A stretch of DNA of 64,000 nucleotides from Streptomyces sp. NBC_01445 (GTDB lineage: Bacteria; Actinomycetota; Actinomycetes; Streptomycetales; Streptomycetaceae): NCBI RefSeq assembly GCF_035918235.1, contig NZ_CP109486.1, positions 682,001-746,000 on the forward strand, written 5' to 3'. The position numbers were made by a program, and so were the translations under genes. The notes under the pieces were generated by a model. The model was not told where the DNA came from. It saw nothing but the letters and a program-made list of their open reading frames with translations, and made no database searches. Below are positions 1-11,736 of the stretch, piece after piece. Each line of letters begins with the position of its first letter. Position 1 is the stretch's first letter.

Positions 1-16
1 TAGCGGACCAGGGCGA

Positions 17-898
17 TCACAGAGCGGTCCTCCTCGCGTTGCCCCGGGAACCGTGATTGTTGGCAGTTCCGGCCAGGCTCACCACTGACCACCGATGCTG
101 CAGCGCCGTCAGCAGCACGGTGTCCGAGTGTTCACGCGCTACCTGCAGGACAACCTCCGCATCACGCTGGACGATGTCCACCACACCCGGCAACGCGGAC
201 CAGTTCACCTCGACCGGCATGACGCCGGTGGGCGGCACCGCCAGGACCAGCTCGGCCATCGAGGCGCGCCTCCCGGCGTGCCGGCCGTCACGCCAGGTGC
301 CTCGGCCGTCGCTGATGACGTAGACGCCACCAGCATGTGCCTGGGCGATCGCCTCACGGTGGTCGGTGAATACCACCGCCCCGCCCTGCGCGGCCACTTC
401 GTCGATCAACTCGGTGAGGACACCATGGGCCGAGGCGTCCAGACCTGACCAGGGTTCGTCGAGGACCAACAGGTCGGGCTGAACAAGCAGGGCCTGAGCG
501 AGCGCCACCTTCTGCGCGTTGCCCTTCGACAGCGTACGCAGCGACGCGTTCCGCCCGCCTACCAGGGACAGCCGTTCCAGCAGGTGATTTCCTCGGGCGC
601 GGGCGGCGGAGGCTGACATGCCACGGATACACCCCATGTGGGTGAGGTAGGAGATGGCCGGGATGCGGTCATGGGCGGTGAAGCGGTCCGGTACGTAACC
701 AATGTGCGGTGGTCGGCCGGACACGGTCCCGGAGGTGGGCTGTGACAGTCCGACGAGGATCCTCAGCAAGGTCGACTTCCCCGAACCGTTGTCGCCCACC
801 ACCGCGAGGACGTCGCCGGCCGAGACCTGCATGTCCACGTCGCTGAGGACCCATCGTCCTCGGCCGTAACGCTTGCCAACCGCTTCACAACGTAACAA
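17..898 (-). CDS. ABC transporter ATP-binding protein
   Basis: 293-aa ATPase subunit expected to energise an ABC transporter at the inner face of the membrane. It has a Walker A motif (GDNGSGKST, about residues 36-44), a degenerate signature (LSKGNAQKV in place of LSGGQ), Walker B (LLVLDEP) and an H-loop (FTDHRE). The LSKG signature suits the small two-component exporters. The start is TTG, with GAGGAG 5 nt upstream. The second codon is TTA, the rare leucine codon read by the bldA tRNA in Streptomyces, so expression may be developmentally controlled (inference). A permease partner, if present, would lie beyond position 1. Substrate unknown. Confidence 0.9.
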   Translation of the reverse strand: MLRCEAVGKRYGRGRWVLSDVDMQVSAGDVLAVVGDNGSGKSTLLRILVGLSQPTSGTVSGRPPHIGYVPDRFTAHDRIPAISYLTHMGCIRGMSASAARARGNHLLERLSLVGGRNASLRTLSKGNAQKVALAQALLVQPDLLVLDEPWSGLDASAHGVLTELIDEVAAQGGAVVFTDHREAIAQAHAGGVYVISDGRGTWRDGRHAGRRASMAELVLAVPPTGVMPVEVNWSALPGVVDIVQRDAEVVLQVAREHSDTVLLTALQHRWSVVSLAGTANNHGSRGNARRTAL

Positions 899-984
899 CT
901 CGACTCCTCAACTGTGGCCCGCTCACTGTCCCATCCAGCCTGGCAAGCGGGCTTGGTAGTGATACTGACAGGCAGTGAAGCCCC

Positions 985-1140
985 TGGTAGATGGGTTTTC
1001 GACCAAGAAAACCGTCTCCCATGCCGCCAGGTTATGGAAGCAGGTATTGGACGACTACGGCGGGCTGGCGCGATCGTTGATCCCTCGCCCGGGGCAGATC
1101 GGTACCGAACCCATCGGGGAGCATCACGGTGACGACGAGT
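985..1140 (+). pseudogene. unassigned 3' coding fragment
   Basis: One frame on the plus strand reads with coding-like composition and ends ...PIGEHHGDDE then a stop, but has no start or ribosome binding site and no family I recognise. It ends 29 nt before the left copy of the 27-bp inverted repeat, so it may be the tail of a gene cut by a past insertion. The rest of the 899-1225 gap shows no gene. Confidence 0.25.
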
Positions 1141-1168
1141 GAAGCCGTCGACCCCAAGGTCGAGGCCA

Positions 1169-1195
1169 TTAATACTCCAGCTGTAGATCGTGATC
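1169..1195. repeat. 27-bp inverted repeat, left copy
   Basis: The reverse complement of this segment matches 3721-3747 at 26 of 27 positions; its core is GATCTACAGCTGGAGTATTA against GATCTACGGCTGGAGTATTA. The two copies face each other across 2.5 kb holding the flavoprotein, IS701 and PemK/MazF-like genes. Confidence 0.85.
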
Positions 1196-1225
1196 TGAGG
1201 GAGGCGCGTCGGCGAGGGACGGCCG

Positions 1226-1687
1226 CTATTCCAGCCACATTCCGTCGCGCATGATGACTCTCCCGCGTAGTTCCGGCTCGCCGCGCCAAGCGCGCACAGT
1301 CCTCGGGACCACTCGTACATACAGAAAGGAACCCTCTTCCACGCGTGGATCCCAGCCGAACTTGTCGGCGAATGCCTCCGCTGCGCCTCCGGGCACCTCC
1401 TGGTCCGGGAAGCACTCCGCCTCACCCTGGAGGAGCACCACATCGAAGGTGTCCGGTAGTGACAGGCGCACGCGCGGCTCCTTGCGGACGTTCCGCGCAG
1501 TCACGGAAGTGGCGCTGGTGCACATCCACACTGCTCGCCCCTCCCACAAGAACCACAGCGGCACCTGGTGCGGCCCGTGATCAGGGTGAGCCGTCGACAC
1601 CCATACATCCCGCTCGGTAACGAGCCGCTCCAGAGCGTCGCGCATACGCTCCGCCGTCTGCCGGCGAACGATTCCCGTGGTCTCCAT
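1226..1687 (-). CDS. pyridoxamine 5'-phosphate oxidase-fold / F420- or FMN-dependent protein
   Basis: 153-aa split-barrel protein. The core (VTERDVWVSTAHPDHGPHQV, then PLWFLWEGRAVWMCT) is the usual beginning of PPOX-class flavin or F420 proteins that read xxWVSTxxxDGxPHxVPLWF. The later strands (RNVRKEPRVRLSLPD and a VVLLQGEAE strand) also fit. ATG at 1687 gives the family's usual length; upstream in-frame codons would add a non-conserved leader. It is likely a cytosolic reductase or binding protein; whether the cofactor is FMN or F420 cannot be decided. It lies inside the 27-bp inverted repeats beside an IS701 element, so it may be cargo. Confidence 0.8.
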   Translation of the reverse strand: METTGIVRRQTAERMRDALERLVTERDVWVSTAHPDHGPHQVPLWFLWEGRAVWMCTSATSVTARNVRKEPRVRLSLPDTFDVVLLQGEAECFPDQEVPGGAAEAFADKFGWDPRVEEGSFLYVRVVPRTVRAWRGEPELRGRVIMRDGMWLE

Positions 1688-1821
1688 GCGGACCGACCCT
1701 AGCCAGCAGGGGCGAAGCGCGCCTGAGGCGCAGGACCTACTCCCAGCGACCGATGAACCCCTCAGCTTTTGGCTAGGGGTGACCAACTTCGGTGCTCAGG
1801 GTGGCCAGCTGAAGTGCTCAG

Positions 1822-3126
1822 TCACGCTTGTCTCCGGTAGTGGCTGGCTCGTGATCGCGCCTGGTGGCTGCGTCGCCAGGCGGACCAGCTGAGCCGGTGG
1901 GCCGGGCCGTGAGCGGGCCGGACAACAACACTGATGAACAGGCGCTGGATCTCGTTACAGGTCAGCGGGATCAGGTTGGCCGGCGTGGGGCGGTGTGCGT
2001 GTTCGTCGGCACGGACGACGGCGAGGAATGCATGAGCCAGCATCGCGAGAGTTACCCAGCGGGCCCAGGAAAGGTAGCGGCGGACCTGGTGCTCATCCAG
2101 TCCGGCCAGCCCCTTCTCGCTTGGGAAGGTCTCCTCCACCCGCCATCTGGAACCTGCGACCTTGACCAGGGTGGCCAGGGATGCCGACGTGGTGAAGTGA
2201 CGGCGATAATAGGCGAGTTCACCGGTAGTGTGGTTGCGACTGACCAGGAGCTGGTGGTGGCCCGGTGCCGCCTCGGCGAGGTCGATGACGGCCCAGTCGT
2301 AGAACCGCTGTCCCTTCGCGCCGCGTCCGGCCGAAAGCTTCTGCCAGGCCCGCTTCGGCACCTTCTTCACCAGCGCATCGGCGCGGAACGTGCCGGCGCC
2401 GGTGGTCATTTGGGCTGAGCAGGCCACTGCGAGGACGTAGCCGATGCCGCGTTTTTCCAGCGCGGATCGCAGTTTCGGGTTGCCGCCGTAGACCTCGTCA
2501 CCCGTGACCCAGCCGACGCGGTGTCCAGTGTCCAGGAACCGTTCGATCATCACCCGGGCCAGTTCCGGCTTGGTCGCGAAGACGGTGTCCTCGCTGAGCC
2601 CCGCGGCCCGGCAGCGGTCCGGATCGCAGGTCCAGGAGCGCGGGATGCACAGCTCTCGGTCCACCGCCGCGTGCCCGCGCTCGCCGGCGTAGACGAGGTA
2701 GACGGCGATCTGGGAGTTCTCGATCCGCCCGGCGGTGCCGGTGTATCGGCGCTGGACCCCGACGGCGCGTGTGCCATTCTTCACGTCGCCGGTCTCGTCG
2801 ACGACCAGCACTGCGGCCTCGTCGTGGAGGTGCTCGACGACGTATTCGCGTACGTCGTCGCGGATGGCCTCGGCATCCCAGGCGGCCCTGCACAGCAGAT
2901 GCTGCATGCAGTGCGGGGTGGCCTCCCCGGCCCACTCTGCGATCGTCCAGCAGTTCTTGCGCGGCAGATCCGACAGCAGGCCCAGCACCAAGCGCTTGGC
3001 CCGGAGGCGGGGTTCGACCCGCGCGAACCACCCGGCTATCTGGCTCATCAGGCCATCGAACGCCTCCTGCCAGCGGGCAGGGTCTACGCTGTGATCTGCG
3101 GCCACCGCGTGATCGTTTGTCTTCAC
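1822..3126 (-). CDS. IS701-family transposase
   Basis: 434-aa DDE transposase of the IS701 (IS4-like) group. Recognisable blocks are the N-terminal LLSDLPRKNCWTIAEWAG, the first Asp in VVDETGDVKNG, the second in WVTGDEVYGG, and the Glu in RWRVEETFPSEKGLAGLDEH. A WRRSHQARSRASHYRRQA tail ends the protein. The frame is open from end to end, so the element may still encode active enzyme. I could not define convincing terminal inverted repeats. A fragment of the same family's tail occurs near 39600. Confidence 0.93.
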   Translation of the reverse strand: MKTNDHAVAADHSVDPARWQEAFDGLMSQIAGWFARVEPRLRAKRLVLGLLSDLPRKNCWTIAEWAGEATPHCMQHLLCRAAWDAEAIRDDVREYVVEHLHDEAAVLVVDETGDVKNGTRAVGVQRRYTGTAGRIENSQIAVYLVYAGERGHAAVDRELCIPRSWTCDPDRCRAAGLSEDTVFATKPELARVMIERFLDTGHRVGWVTGDEVYGGNPKLRSALEKRGIGYVLAVACSAQMTTGAGTFRADALVKKVPKRAWQKLSAGRGAKGQRFYDWAVIDLAEAAPGHHQLLVSRNHTTGELAYYRRHFTTSASLATLVKVAGSRWRVEETFPSEKGLAGLDEHQVRRYLSWARWVTLAMLAHAFLAVVRADEHAHRPTPANLIPLTCNEIQRLFISVVVRPAHGPAHRLSWSAWRRSHQARSRASHYRRQA

Positions 3127-3213
3127 ACACCGATGATCAACGTGGCCGCACCCGTCTCCACAGCGCGTCAGGGTCGCGCAGCGTCCGCATGCGGTCCTGT
3201 GTCAGGAGGACAT

Positions 3214-3618
3214 GTGCAACGTGGCGAAGTCTGGTGGGTCGAGTTCGACGAGCGGCGGCCGGTCGTACTGCTGTCGGAAGGCGACGCGTCCGGGATCCGG
3301 GTGATGCAGGTCGTGGCTCCGGCGGGCGTCGACATCAGCGGTCTGGGCGTCGAAGTGGCAGTAGGCGCCATGGAAGGACTGCCCTTTGAAGGCGTGCTGC
3401 GGTTCGCGTTCCCATGTCCGGGCTTTACCCCTTGCACGTGGCTGACCACCGTGTCCCGGGACGACCTGATCGAGCGGGCGGGCGCCCTGCCCTACGCGAA
3501 ACTCAACGAGATTGAGGCAGCCCTCCGACTCGCTGGACAGGCGAAGGAGCGGACCCCGGCGACGACCGAGAAGCTCAGCGCATTAAGGGACGCCATCCGA
3601 CTCGGTGGACTTGAGTAG
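3214..3618 (+). CDS. PemK/MazF-like protein
   Basis: 134 aa starting at GTG 3214; AGGAGGA ends 3 nt upstream, which is tight but the only good site. The opening (QRGEVWWVEFDERRPVVLLS) matches the start of PemK/MazF ribonuclease toxins (xxRGEVWWVxxxxxRPVVVxS), including the Arg-Pro loop. The remainder (VQVVAPA-like strand, then TTVSRDDLIERAG and a KLNEIEAALRLA helix) fits the fold. No antitoxin gene precedes it; the space upstream is taken by the IS701 element, so the partner could have been lost. It contains a TTA leucine codon near its 3' end. Toxic activity is not shown by sequence alone. Confidence 0.65.
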   Translation: MQRGEVWWVEFDERRPVVLLSEGDASGIRVMQVVAPAGVDISGLGVEVAVGAMEGLPFEGVLRFAFPCPGFTPCTWLTTVSRDDLIERAGALPYAKLNEIEAALRLAGQAKERTPATTEKLSALRDAIRLGGLE

Positions 3619-3720
3619 TCGGGTAGGCGGAGAAGGAACGGACACCCTCGGTGGCGTGGTCGATCTCGTCCAGATGATCGACACTGACCACCTGTCTCCT
3701 CGGCGGCCCCTCGCCATCGA

Positions 3721-3747
3721 GATCACGATCTACGGCTGGAGTATTAA
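3721..3747. repeat. 27-bp inverted repeat, right copy
   Basis: Partner of 1169-1195, opposite orientation, one mismatch. In both copies the outward strand would read ITIY(S/G)WSI, so the repeat may derive from a coding sequence. A truncated LysR gene begins immediately outside it. Confidence 0.85.
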
Positions 3748-3767
3748 CCGCTTCTTCTCCGCCTACG

Positions 3768-4103
3768 CATCGCCCTGCCTGCGGGGCATCACCTCGCGGC
3801 AGAGGACCGCATCCGGTTCCAGGATCTGTACGACGAACCGTTCGTGGCGACTCCCGCCGAGTCGGGGGCGTGGCGCGACTACTGGCTCGCGACCGATGAG
3901 CGCGAGGGCCCCCAGTGCGTATCGGCGCGGTCGCCCACCACCCCGATGAATGGCTCAACGCGATCGCCCACGACCAGGACATCAGCCTCACTCCCGAAGC
4001 GACCGCCCGCTTTTGCCGGCGCCCGGACGTCGTCTACCGGCCCGTGACGGGCGTCAGTCCCAGTCAGATCGGTGTCTCCTGGTCCCGCACCCAACTGGTT
4101 GAC
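3768..4103 (+). pseudogene. LysR-family regulator, 3' fragment
   Basis: Two adjoining frames carry the effector-binding end of a LysR regulator. The first gives LPAGHHLAAEDRI then LYDEPFVATPAESGAWRDYW; a frameshift near 3910 leads to RIGAVAHHPDEWLNAIAHD and ISLTPEATARF. The DNA-binding half is absent, the break coinciding with the inverted repeat at 3721-3747. It is a dead remnant of a gene that was interrupted or recombined at that repeat. Confidence 0.75.
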
Positions 4104-4189
4104 GCCGCCGTCGACACCTTCATCCTTTGGTCGGCTCCGCAAAACCTTCGGGGGTTGCCTGTGGAGCCTGTGTTGTTTGTGGTGCGGAG

Positions 4190-4374
4190 TCAGATGCTGG
4201 GGTCGGTGAGGTACAGGCCGCAGGCGCAGTCGAGGGCATCTTCGGGGGTGCCGGCGAAGCCGCTGGGGGCAGGATGGCGTCTTGGTACTCATCGGTGCCC
4301 GCGAGGCAGAGGGCGAAGCCCCAGGTACCGGCGGATCCGCCGTAGCGCAGAAGCATCTGTTCGCCGTCATTCAA
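4190..4374 (-). pseudogene. conserved hypothetical fragment, frameshifted
   Basis: The minus strand reads MNDGEQMLLRYGGSAGTWGF, continues to a DEYQDAILP segment, and after a one-base shift at the C-run opposite 4264-4268 resumes as SGFAGTPEDALDCACGLYL followed by a stop. The two halves form one coherent short protein, so the frameshift is either a recent mutation or a homopolymer error. Function not recognised. Confidence 0.5.
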
Positions 4375-4416
4375 TCGAGGCGTTTGACAGCGAATCCAGT
4401 CGTTCGGGCTTCCATG

Positions 4417-4974
4417 TCAACGAACCCGGTCGCTCTTCGGCCCGATGCCTTTGATCCTGGTCGGAGTTCCGTCCGGGGCGAACGAGTGGTGGAAGGTGAA
4501 GGCGTGCGGCGCGGAGCCGTGGTCGTGGAGATGTTCCAGCCTGGAAACCCCGTCCTGCCAGGTGGGTGTCACGCCGTCGGAGACCCACCAGAACACGTAA
4601 TTTGAGTGTCCTGTCCTCTCGAACCAGTCGTAACGCCTGTTCAGCGCCTCACGGTGCAGACCGGTGTAGATGGCGTCGAAGGCGGGGCGCAGGTCGGTCC
4701 AGAGTGAGAGGGTCGCGGCCAGGGCGGTGGTTTCCAGCGTATGGCCCTTGCCGTACCAGGTCGGTACGGCGAACTCTCCCCATGCACCCCAGTCCGCCTC
4801 GAAGAGCGCGCCCCGGTCACCGTCTGCCGCCTCAGCATGCGCGAGGTACCCGGGGTGCTGACTGATCTTCCGGTAGACGGCCGCACCAATGTCGTAGAAC
4901 TCGCGCGTGAGAGGTGCGGGATCGACGAGAGGTGACTTCAGGACGCCGAATGTGTACAGAGCAAGATGGGGCAT
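4417..4974 (-). CDS. DUF3291 domain protein
   Basis: 185 aa. It opens MPHLALYTFGVLKSPLVDPA and contains GYLAHAEAADGDRGALFEADW and YGKGHTLETTALAATLSLW, the conserved features of DUF3291 (an ABM-like dimeric alpha-beta barrel of unknown function). The WFERTGHSNYVFWWV block completes the domain. There is no signal peptide or membrane segment, so it is probably cytosolic. It stands alone between decayed sequence and a gene-free stretch. Confidence 0.8.
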   Translation of the reverse strand: MPHLALYTFGVLKSPLVDPAPLTREFYDIGAAVYRKISQHPGYLAHAEAADGDRGALFEADWGAWGEFAVPTWYGKGHTLETTALAATLSLWTDLRPAFDAIYTGLHREALNRRYDWFERTGHSNYVFWWVSDGVTPTWQDGVSRLEHLHDHGSAPHAFTFHHSFAPDGTPTRIKGIGPKSDRVR

Positions 4975-5454
4975 GTGTCTCTCCCTGGTTGGGGCTGCCT
5001 GGCGTGGACCCGGTTCGGTGGCTTACGCATGGGGACGAGGGTTCGTGGGGCGTGACCGACTCATCCCGTCGCGGCTGGCCCAGCCTGAAGGAACCCCTGT
5101 ACGACCGTGGCGACCACCGAAGACCAGATGAAGGTAGCTGCCTCTGCGAGCCATGTCGAAGTTGCAATTTCCTTGTCCAAGTGGCCTCTTGTACCGGTCA
5201 TTTCGAGGGCTGGGGCGGCGACAGGCGGGGCAGGCTGCGGGGTACCAGTGATCCACTTCGGCCGATCGGTTCGCCCGCCATGCCCGTCCGCACCCCCTGT
5301 CCGAAGCCTCGAGTGCCGCCGAACCCGTGCGATTGAAGAAGATGACCTACGGCCACAAGACCGGGCACCGGCTGCGGGTGCGTGCCATGAGATGACCTCT
5401 CAGTCCGGCGCGTTGCGATAGCTGAATGAGCTGCCCAGGGAGCCGCCTGCGACT
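4975..5454. other. gene-free interval
   Basis: About 480 bases without a supportable gene on either strand: candidate frames lack ribosome binding sites, family motifs and normal codon bias. Probably intergenic or decayed sequence. Confidence 0.5.
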
Positions 5455-5470
5455 CGCCCCGAGCGGGGCG
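5455..5470 (-). terminator. short GC hairpin after TPR gene
   Basis: CGCCCC, loop GAGC, GGGGCG lies just downstream of the stop of the minus-strand TPR gene. The stem is only 6 bp and there is no clear T-run, so this is a tentative terminator. Confidence 0.35.
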
Positions 5471-5476
5471 CTGCGC

Positions 5477-6319
5477 TTACGGTCGAGTGCCGTCGATGTG
5501 CTCGAGCAGCGTTCGGGCTTCGACGGTGCGGCGGTGGTCCGGGCCGAAGGAGGCCAGGCAGGAATCGTGAGCGGCTGCAGCCTGGCGACGGGCATCAGGA
5601 GCGCGGCGCAACCCCAACAGGGCAGTAGCAAAGGCCAGTTCGACAGCGCCCGTATCTGGATGGCGCTGGTATTCGGGCAGAGCGCCGTACAGCTTGTCCG
5701 CGCCCTGCACCTCGGTGAGGGCGTCTTCGTGGCGGGCTTGGCCGTTGAGGCTGCGAGCCAGGCCGAGGCGCAGGACGAGGGACGTCCGGTCACGTGCGCG
5801 ATGGGCGGCCAGGGCCTCGCGGGCGAGTGCTTCGGCCTCCTGGTGGCGCCCCTGCGCATTGAGGGCGAAGACCAGCCCGTTGCGGGCGGCCGCTGCCAGG
5901 AGTGACATTTCCGGGCCGGTACCGCGGCCCGCGGCCTCGGCGACGGCCGCACATTCTGCCTCGCACTCGGCGTGCTGACCGAGCGAGATCATCTGCTGGG
6001 CGCGGTCCGAGCGCAGCTTCAGGGTCAGCCAGTGATCGGCTCCAAATATCCTGCTGAAGGCAGGCAGCGCTTCGTCGTAGGTGGCGAGCGCCTCGGCGTG
6101 GCGGCCTTGGGCGCCCGTCGCGATCGCGGCGATGTTCAGCGCCACAGCTGCGTACTCGTCGTCGCGTGGGCGCGATCGGGCGACGGCGCGGGCTTCGGCC
6201 TCCGCCTCGGCGTAACGCCCGGCTTCGTAAAGGGCTTTGGCCTCAGCCACAGGCGTACCCGTCATTCGTTGGGCGTCGCTTCGGCCACGCGGCCGGAAAA
6301 ATCTCATGCCCGGGAGCAT
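5477..6319 (-). CDS. tetratricopeptide-repeat protein
   Basis: 280 aa. Repeated helix-turn-helix units with the TPR pattern are visible, for example LYEAGRYAEAEAEARAVA, GAQGRHAEALATYDEALPAF, NAQGRHQEAEALAREALAAH and NGQARHEDALTEVQGA. The FGPDHRRTVEAR segment is typical of the NB-ARC-associated TPR proteins of Streptomyces, but there is no ATPase domain here, so it is likely a stand-alone protein-binding scaffold or a fragment of one. Start uncertain: ATG at 6319 is the longest; 6307 and 6265 are alternatives. Confidence 0.75.
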   Translation of the reverse strand: MLPGMRFFRPRGRSDAQRMTGTPVAEAKALYEAGRYAEAEAEARAVARSRPRDDEYAAVALNIAAIATGAQGRHAEALATYDEALPAFSRIFGADHWLTLKLRSDRAQQMISLGQHAECEAECAAVAEAAGRGTGPEMSLLAAAARNGLVFALNAQGRHQEAEALAREALAAHRARDRTSLVLRLGLARSLNGQARHEDALTEVQGADKLYGALPEYQRHPDTGAVELAFATALLGLRRAPDARRQAAAAHDSCLASFGPDHRRTVEARTLLEHIDGTRP

Positions 6320-6870
6320 ACGGACACTGCGCAGGCTGCTCGGCGAAGAGGCAAGGAGGTGGTCGGCAGCCCTTCCGTCCTAAGACGCTGGCGCGCCGTA
6401 TACAGCGAAGAGCTGCCTCGCAGGCACCGTCATGACCATGGGCAGCTGACAGCAAACAAGCCGACATCACTCATTCAAGTTCAGAAGTCGTGACGGTCGA
6501 CACTACGGTCGGCCTCGGCCTGCTGACTGCAGCCGTTGAGGAGTGCAGCGCACCCCAGAGTGCGTGGGGCGCACGCTGCCCATATGCGCTTGGAAATCGG
6601 GGCTGTTGCTCTCCGAGCGCGGCGTCCGGTCCGCGCGGCGGCCACAGAGTCCAAGGCGTGATCATTTCTCCTAATTGTGCAAGCCTCAGGCGAGCCCCTG
6701 GCATGGATCGGCGCCACGCCCGAGTGTAAATATCTCTCCCGGTCATACCGCGAGGCCATCACGGCCGCGTCATTCGGTGAGGCTCCGGAAGGGGCAGCGA
6801 AGCCGAATTTGATCTTGGTCTCGGGGCTAGGGTGAGGGCTTCCCGCGACCCCTTCGGAGGTGCCTGCCCG
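6320..6870. other. intergenic region between TPR gene and dnaE
   Basis: About 550 bases with no gene I can support. It must contain the divergent promoters of the TPR gene and dnaE. GGAGG at 6856-6860 serves the GTG start of dnaE. Confidence 0.5.
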
Positions 6871-10472
<3,602 letters not shown>

Positions 10473-10476
<4 letters not shown>

Positions 10477-10826
10477 CTGCACCGGCTGACGAAAACGACG
10501 TCATCATCCAACTCGACGACATGGACGCGTGCCGGGCCTGCGGTGAACAGAGCGTGCTCAAAGCCAGCTTCGCGCAGACGTGGACGAACAAGCGCGGCGA
10601 GGCCATGTCCGGACTACGCGAGGCAGTGCTGTGCCCAGAGTGCGACCGGGGAACCCCGGCCGCAGACGAACTACTCGCGCTGTTCGCCGTCGACGAGACG
10701 CTTGGCATCAACAACATCGAGACTTTCGGCGGACTCGTCGCGGCCTGGGTCGAATCCGTACGACACCAACAAGTCGACGAGGCGCGACTCGCCGAGGAAC
10801 ACGAGCAGTGGAGCGGTGAGTTGTAA
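10473..10826 (+). CDS. small Cys4 protein coupled to dnaE (DUF6300-like)
   Basis: 117 aa. Its ATG overlaps the dnaE stop as ATGA, so it is translationally coupled and made with the polymerase. Two Cys pairs (DACRACGEQ and LCPECDRG) about 35 residues apart form a probable zinc ribbon around a TWTNKRGEAMSGLREAVLC strand. The C-terminal half is acidic and helical (FGGLVAAWVE, LAEEHEQWS). The layout resembles Streptomyces DUF6300 proteins, whose role is unknown. Coupling to dnaE suggests, but does not prove, a link to DNA synthesis. Confidence 0.75.
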
Positions 10827-10986
10827 GCAGCTCGCCCCGGCGCTGCGCACGGGGGCCGGTGGAAGCGGCGGCGATGCGTGAACAGCCCCACTGCGCAGCC
10901 CCGCCTCGCACAGAAACCCCAGGTCAGAATCCTGCTGTTGGGATGCTCCTTCAGCATGTCGTCGGTCGTCGCATAGAGTGCTGTCG

Positions 10987-11033
10987 CGAGGGTGTCCACG
11001 TCGTTCGTCACAAAACGATCTTGGACACCCTCG
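10987..11033. promoter_or_regulatory. large inverted repeat upstream of deoxyribosyltransferase-like gene
   Basis: CGAGGGTGTCCA (10987-10998) and TGGACACCCTCG (11022-11033) are perfect 12-bp arms; inside them TCGTT and AACGA allow an inner stem. The hairpin ends 48 bases before the GTG start of the next gene. It could be an operator, an attenuator in the leader, or a terminator for the dnaE operon; no long T-run follows. Confidence 0.7.
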
Positions 11034-11040
11034 TTCTCGT

Positions 11041-11060
11041 CTCCGCAGGCACCCCTTGGA
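11041..11060 (+). repeat. 20-bp direct repeat, copy 1
   Basis: CTCCGCAGGCACCCCTTGGA; the same sequence with one change (C to T) recurs at 11558-11577, so the two flank the 11082-11471 gene. Confidence 0.75.
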
Positions 11061-11081
11061 CCACACCACCAGGAGGAACCA

Positions 11082-11471
11082 GTGTCATACCCGCAACTGC
11101 TCACCCCCGAGGAGAAACTCGCCGACGCGAAGAAGCTGTTGAGCCTCCCGCGCATCGTCGTGATCTGCGGCTCCACCCGCTTCATGACCGAGATGACCGA
11201 GGCCGATCTGCGGGAGACCAAAGCCGGAAAGATTGTCGTCAAACCGGGCTGTGACATGAAGTCGCCGCACGAACTTTGGTCCGATCCTGTCGAGGCCGAG
11301 GCGCTGAAGGTTCGACTCGACGATCTGCACCGGGCGAAGATCCGGCTCGCTGATGAGGTGCTCGTAGTCGGCGACTACATCGGAGACAGCACCCGAGCCG
11401 AAATCGCCTATGCCCGGTCGCTGGGCAAGCCCGTACGGTTCACGCACCCCGAAGTCGACCCTGACGCCTGA
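11082..11471 (+). CDS. nucleoside 2-deoxyribosyltransferase-like protein
   Basis: 129 aa from GTG 11082 behind AGGAGGA. It has VVICGSTRFMTEM near the N terminus and, after an LHRAKIRLADEVLVVGDYIG segment, STRAEIAYARSLGKPVRF. That is the Rossmann-like pattern (ICGSTRF, DE.LVV..YIG.STR.EI.YA..LGKP) of the short deoxyribosyltransferase/DUF4406-type proteins common on phages and plasmids. These families cleave or exchange the glycosidic bond of nucleosides; whether this member is catalytic is uncertain. It follows dnaE and its coupled partner, so a nucleotide-metabolism role is plausible. Confidence 0.7.
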   Translation: MSYPQLLTPEEKLADAKKLLSLPRIVVICGSTRFMTEMTEADLRETKAGKIVVKPGCDMKSPHELWSDPVEAEALKVRLDDLHRAKIRLADEVLVVGDYIGDSTRAEIAYARSLGKPVRFTHPEVDPDA

Positions 11472-11557
11472 CCGCCCGCTGCCACCTCGACAACCAGGGC
11501 CGGCAGGCCGCCGCCTGACCGTCTCGCGGTGACTTCGGCCGCCGCCCACCCCACACC

Positions 11558-11577
11558 CTCCGCAGGCATCCCTTGGA
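11558..11577 (+). repeat. 20-bp direct repeat, copy 2
   Basis: CTCCGCAGGCATCCCTTGGA, 19 of 20 identical to 11041-11060. Both copies follow ACACCCTC closely, so a slightly longer unit may have been duplicated. Confidence 0.75.
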
Positions 11578-11736
11578 ATTGATCACCTAGCCAGGAGCAC
11601 GGCGCTGCTTACGCCCGTGACGCTTGATCCAACGTGTGCTTCCCCGTCCGCTCACGCATCGCTCACGCACGGCATGGGCCGGGTGAGTTCGGAAACCCCG
11701 TGGTGAGGCGGGTGAGTCATCGTCCACACTGCGCCG

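Noticed and set aside
2498..3130. Arg-rich minus frame inside IS701
   Set aside because: Out-of-frame reading of the transposase gene.
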